Of a stretch of 8,850 nucleotides of DNA, positions 6,668 through 8,850 are shown one piece after another. Each line of letters begins with the position of its first letter. Position 1 is the stretch's first letter. Source of the DNA: Flavobacterium psychrophilum (GTDB lineage: Bacteria; Bacteroidota; Bacteroidia; Flavobacteriales; Flavobacteriaceae); assembly GCA_945905915.1 (NCBI GenBank), contig CAMDQL010000072.1:1-8850 (forward strand), written 5' to 3'. The position numbers and the translations under genes were made by a program. The notes below the pieces were generated by a model. That model saw only the letters and a list, made by a program, of their open reading frames with translations, was not told the DNA's origin and made no database searches.

Positions 6668-7493
6668 TTAATCTAATTTTCTCAATGAAAACAGCAATGA
6701 AACCGCGGTATTTTTTGTTAGGTTCTTTAACTTCAGTTGATAAAAAAGTGTTTTCATCTGCGATTTCAAAATATTCTAATTCAAATTCGGGATGTTTTTC
6801 AAATTCTTTTTTTACAAATTGAATGGTTTCTGAAATAGATTGATTTTCAAATTTTAATTTTGCCTGTTGAAGAATCTCAAATATTGAAGCTGCTTTTTTT
6901 CTTGCATCGGCAGAAAGTCTTTCGTTTCTTGAACTCATGGCTAATCCATTTGCTTCTCTAAAAATTGGACAGCCCATAATTTCAACAGGAATGGCATAAA
7001 GCGCCACTAATTTTTTTATAATTTGTAATTGTTGAAAGTCTTTTTCTCCAAAATAAGCGGTTGTAGGCTTAATAATTTCAAATAAACGTTTCACGATTGT
7101 TCCTACTCCGTTAAAATGCCCAGGTCTGTGTTGGCCTTCCATTTGGTGTTCTAATCCGTCATATTCAAAAGATTCCGAAACGGTATTTCCTTCATAAATA
7201 TCACTTACCGAAGGAGCATATACAATAATAGCATCGCTAATTTTGCCCATCTTTTTTACATCTTCCTCTAATATTCTTGGGTATTTTTCTAAATCGTCTG
7301 CATTGTTAAATTGTGTCGGATTTACAAAAATACTCATAACAGTAACATCGTTTTCCGCAAGCGATTTTTTGAGTAAAGACAAATGTCCGTCATGAAGCGC
7401 TCCCATCGTAGGGACAAATCCAATCGACTTATTTTGATGGCTTAAGGGGCTTAAAAAAGCACTTAAATCGGACTTTTTGTTAAAAATGAGCAT
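6645..7493 (-). CDS. panC: Pantoate--beta-alanine ligase (pantothenate synthetase) PanC
   Basis: PanC joins pantoate and beta-alanine with ATP, through a pantoyl-adenylate, to make pantothenate in the cytoplasm. The 282 residues are the usual length. The nucleotidyltransferase fold is marked by [10 protein letters not shown] (28-37, containing the HxGH-type motif), FVNPTQF (56-62), [12 protein letters not shown] (123-134), FGEKDFQQL (148-156) and MSSRN (186-190, the KMSKS-like loop). All expected catalytic segments are present. It is the first gene of a five-gene minus-strand run and has its own TAnnTTTG promoter just upstream. Its beta-alanine comes from PanD, encoded 13 bases downstream. 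panB is not in the window. Confidence 0.97.
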   Translation of the reverse strand: MLIFNKKSDLSAFLSPLSHQNKSIGFVPTMGALHDGHLSLLKKSLAENDVTVMSIFVNPTQFNNADDLEKYPRILEEDVKKMGKISDAIIVYAPSVSDIYEGNTVSESFEYDGLEHQMEGQHRPGHFNGVGTIVKRLFEIIKPTTAYFGEKDFQQLQIIKKLVALYAIPVEIMGCPIFREANGLAMSSRNERLSADARKKAASIFEILQQAKLKFENQSISETIQFVKKEFEKHPEFELEYFEIADENTFLSTEVKEPNKKYRGFIAVFIEKIRLIDNISLN

Positions 7494-7516
7494 TTTAAAT
7501 AAAGTTAATTCAAGTG

Positions 7517-7549
7517 CAAACTTACTATTTTAGTGGATAAATCCATAAA
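7517..7549 (-). promoter_or_regulatory. Promoter of the panC operon
   Basis: On the minus strand, TAAGTTTG (7524 down to 7517) exactly matches the Bacteroidota -7 consensus. A looser -33 element, TTTATG (7549-7544), lies 19 bases upstream. Transcription would start near 7510, leaving a leader of about 17 bases before the panC ATG. This is the natural driver of panC, panD, the flippase-like gene, the esterase-like gene and radA. It overlaps the promoter of the divergent + strand gene. Confidence 0.6.
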
Positions 7550-7563
7550 ATATTGTAATTTTG
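7528..7563 (+). promoter_or_regulatory. Promoter of the short starch-synthase-like gene
   Basis: TAATTTTG at 7556-7563 exactly matches TAnnTTTG. The -33 region is weak: TTTTAG at 7528-7533 with a 22-base spacer is the best candidate. A start near 7570 would give a leader of about 31 bases, AT-rich and without a Shine-Dalgarno. It probably also serves the DUF4270 gene downstream. Confidence 0.55.
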
Positions 7564-7600
7564 CAAGGTTTTTTAAAACAATAATTAACAAGAATACATT

Positions 7601-8407
7601 ATGGAAGACAAGAGGATATTGTATGTATCATCTGAAGTGGTGCCTTATTTAGCTGAGAACGAAGTGTCGTTACAATCGTATGAAATGCCAAAAATGATTA
7701 ATGATTTAGGAGGGCAAATACGAATTTTTATGCCTAGATATGGTAATATTAACGAAAGAAGACATCAATTACACGAAGTAATCCGTTTATCTGGAATGAA
7801 TTTAGTGGTAAACGACATGGATATGCCTCTTATTATTAAAGTAGCCTCAATTCCAAAAGAAAGAATTCAGGTGTATTTTATTGATAACGATGAATATTTC
7901 AAACGAAAAGCTACTTTTTCTGATGAAGAAGGGGTTTTATATCCTGATAATGATGAGCGCGCAATTTTCTTTGCAAAAGGAGTTGTTGAGACGGTTAAAA
8001 AATTAAATTGGGTTCCCGATGTAATTCATGTTCACGGTTGGATGGCTGCCTTACTTCCGGTATATTTGAAACATTACTACAAAGACGAAGGTATTTTTGC
8101 TGAAACAAAGATTATTACTTCGGTATACGAACATGGTTTTGAAGGCGAATTAGATACAAAATTACTTGATAAAGTGCTTTTTGATGCTATTGAAGCATCA
8201 GCAGTAGCGGTCATTGAACAACCCAATTATGAAAACATCATGAAGCTTTCAGTGATGCATTCGGATGCTGTTGTTATGGGTTCAGAAACACTTTCTCCAA
8301 CTTTAACAAAATTTATAGAAAGTTCAAACAAACCTTTTTTACCTTTCGGCACTAAAGAAAATATGAAGGAAGTATATCCTTTGTTCATTAAGAATCAAGT
8401 TTTATAA
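7601..8407 (+). CDS. Starch/glycogen synthase-like protein, N-terminal GT5 domain only
   Basis: This 268-residue cytoplasmic protein resembles the N-terminal Rossmann domain of GlgA/starch synthase (GT5, PF08323). It has RILYVSSEVVPYL (5-17), INDLGGQIRIFMPRYGNI (33-50), VYFIDNDEYF (91-100), YPDNDERAIFFAKGVVE (114-130) and PDVIHVHGWMAALLPVYLK (139-157). Full GlgA is about 480 residues. The C-terminal GT1 domain, which holds much of the ADP-glucose site, is missing here, and the frame ends cleanly. The substrate loop KxGGLxDV that should follow the first strand is replaced by AENEVSLQSYEMPK (18-31), and the usual HDWHA reads HGWMA (145-149). It is therefore unlikely to make glycogen. From memory, similar short proteins recur in Flavobacteriaceae next to panC, which suggests a retained non-catalytic role. 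The stop is one base before the ATG of the DUF4270 lipoprotein gene, so the two are probably coupled. Confidence 0.85.
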   Translation: MEDKRILYVSSEVVPYLAENEVSLQSYEMPKMINDLGGQIRIFMPRYGNINERRHQLHEVIRLSGMNLVVNDMDMPLIIKVASIPKERIQVYFIDNDEYFKRKATFSDEEGVLYPDNDERAIFFAKGVVETVKKLNWVPDVIHVHGWMAALLPVYLKHYYKDEGIFAETKIITSVYEHGFEGELDTKLLDKVLFDAIEASAVAVIEQPNYENIMKLSVMHSDAVVMGSETLSPTLTKFIESSNKPFLPFGTKENMKEVYPLFIKNQVL

Positions 8408-8408
8408 T

Positions 8409-8850
8409 ATGAAGTATAGTATAGTAAAGGCGGTTGTAATTGTTTTAAGTTTTTTAAGTTTTGTGTCTTGTGATAAAGACTTTAATTCATTGGGTTCTGA
8501 TCTTATCGATGATAACCATTTTGTGCTTGAAAGATATCCAGTTCAAAATCTTACGGCTTACTCAAAAGCTACTGGGCCTGTACAGTCTAATAATTTACCA
8601 ATTAATGCTTTAGGTATCTATAAAGATCCTTATTTTGGAACAACAAAAGCACATTTTGTGAGTCAAGTAGAACTTTCAATAGCAAATCCTACAATTGGCT
8701 ATCAGCCAGAAATTGATTCGGTGTATATGTATGTTCCTTATTTCAGTACCTATAAATCGGTAACAGATGCGGGGGAAAGAATTTATGAATTAGATTCGAT
8801 ATATGGTTATTCTGAAACTGCAAAATTTAAACTCCACGTTTATGAAAACG
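8409..8850 (+). CDS. DUF4270 family lipoprotein, N-terminal part (runs off the window)
   Basis: The frame opens with ATG at 8409 and stays open to the window end (147 codons plus one base). Residues 1-20 form a signal peptide, followed by a lipobox FVSC with lipidated Cys21, so this is an outer-membrane or periplasmic lipoprotein. The mature start DKDFNSLGSDLIDD (22-35) and the LGIYKDPYFGTTKAHFVSQ segment (73-91) are typical of the DUF4270 family (PF14092) of Bacteroidota, whose function is unknown. The region PEIDSVYMYVPY (104-115) has the alternating pattern of beta strands. It follows the short starch-synthase-like gene by one base. The C-terminal remainder (family members usually have several hundred residues) lies outside the window. 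Confidence 0.88.
   Translation, partial: MKYSIVKAVVIVLSFLSFVSCDKDFNSLGSDLIDDNHFVLERYPVQNLTAYSKATGPVQSNNLPINALGIYKDPYFGTTKAHFVSQVELSIANPTIGYQPEIDSVYMYVPYFSTYKSVTDAGERIYELDSIYGYSETAKFKLHVYEN

Overview
The window is a stretch of chromosome from a low-GC member of the Bacteroidota, most likely a Flavobacterium-like Flavobacteriaceae. The protein families point there: a DUF4270 lipoprotein, a short starch-synthase-like protein, and an esterase-like protein next to radA. So do the Bacteroidota-type promoter motifs (TAnnTTTG) and the near absence of Shine-Dalgarno sequences. From memory of the group, the order radA / esterase / flippase-like / panD / panC | short glgA / DUF4270 is a recurring flavobacterial arrangement; no search was run here.

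Layout. Bases 1-796 (+) are the 3' quarter of mfd, the transcription-repair coupling factor. Bases 797-2707 form a clearly more AT-rich islet with two consecutive + strand genes. One encodes a lipoprotein built from YD-like repeats; the other a secreted protein whose N-terminal domain I recognise and whose C-terminal half I do not. The islet may also hold a fossil 3' end of an older gene. Bases 2708-7493 (-) are five tightly packed genes read right to left: panC, panD, a flippase-like membrane protein, a periplasmic esterase-fold protein with TPR-like repeat, and radA. Gaps are 13, 1, 39 and 5 bases, so they look like one operon. Bases 7494-7600 are a divergent promoter region. Bases 7601-8850 (+) are a starch/glycogen synthase-like protein lacking its second half, followed after one base by a DUF4270 lipoprotein cut off by the window end.

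How the genes fit together. PanC and PanD supply the last two inputs to pantothenate (CoA precursor). RadA and Mfd act in DNA repair and recombination. The flippase-like protein, esterase-like protein, DUF4270 lipoprotein and both islet proteins act at or beyond the inner membrane. There is no tRNA, rRNA, CRISPR array, transposase or integrase. No stretch above 300 bases lacks a gene.

The points most worth attention are: (1) the AT-rich two-gene exported-protein islet between mfd and radA; (2) two apparently degenerate enzymes in otherwise conserved positions, an esterase with Asp where the nucleophile Ser is expected and a GlgA-like protein lacking the KxGG loop and the C-terminal domain; (3) a candidate internal promoter that would give a leaderless panD transcript; (4) the TTG start of the flippase-like gene. 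I see no complete new defence or mobile system, and the islet is the only plausible place for something undescribed.
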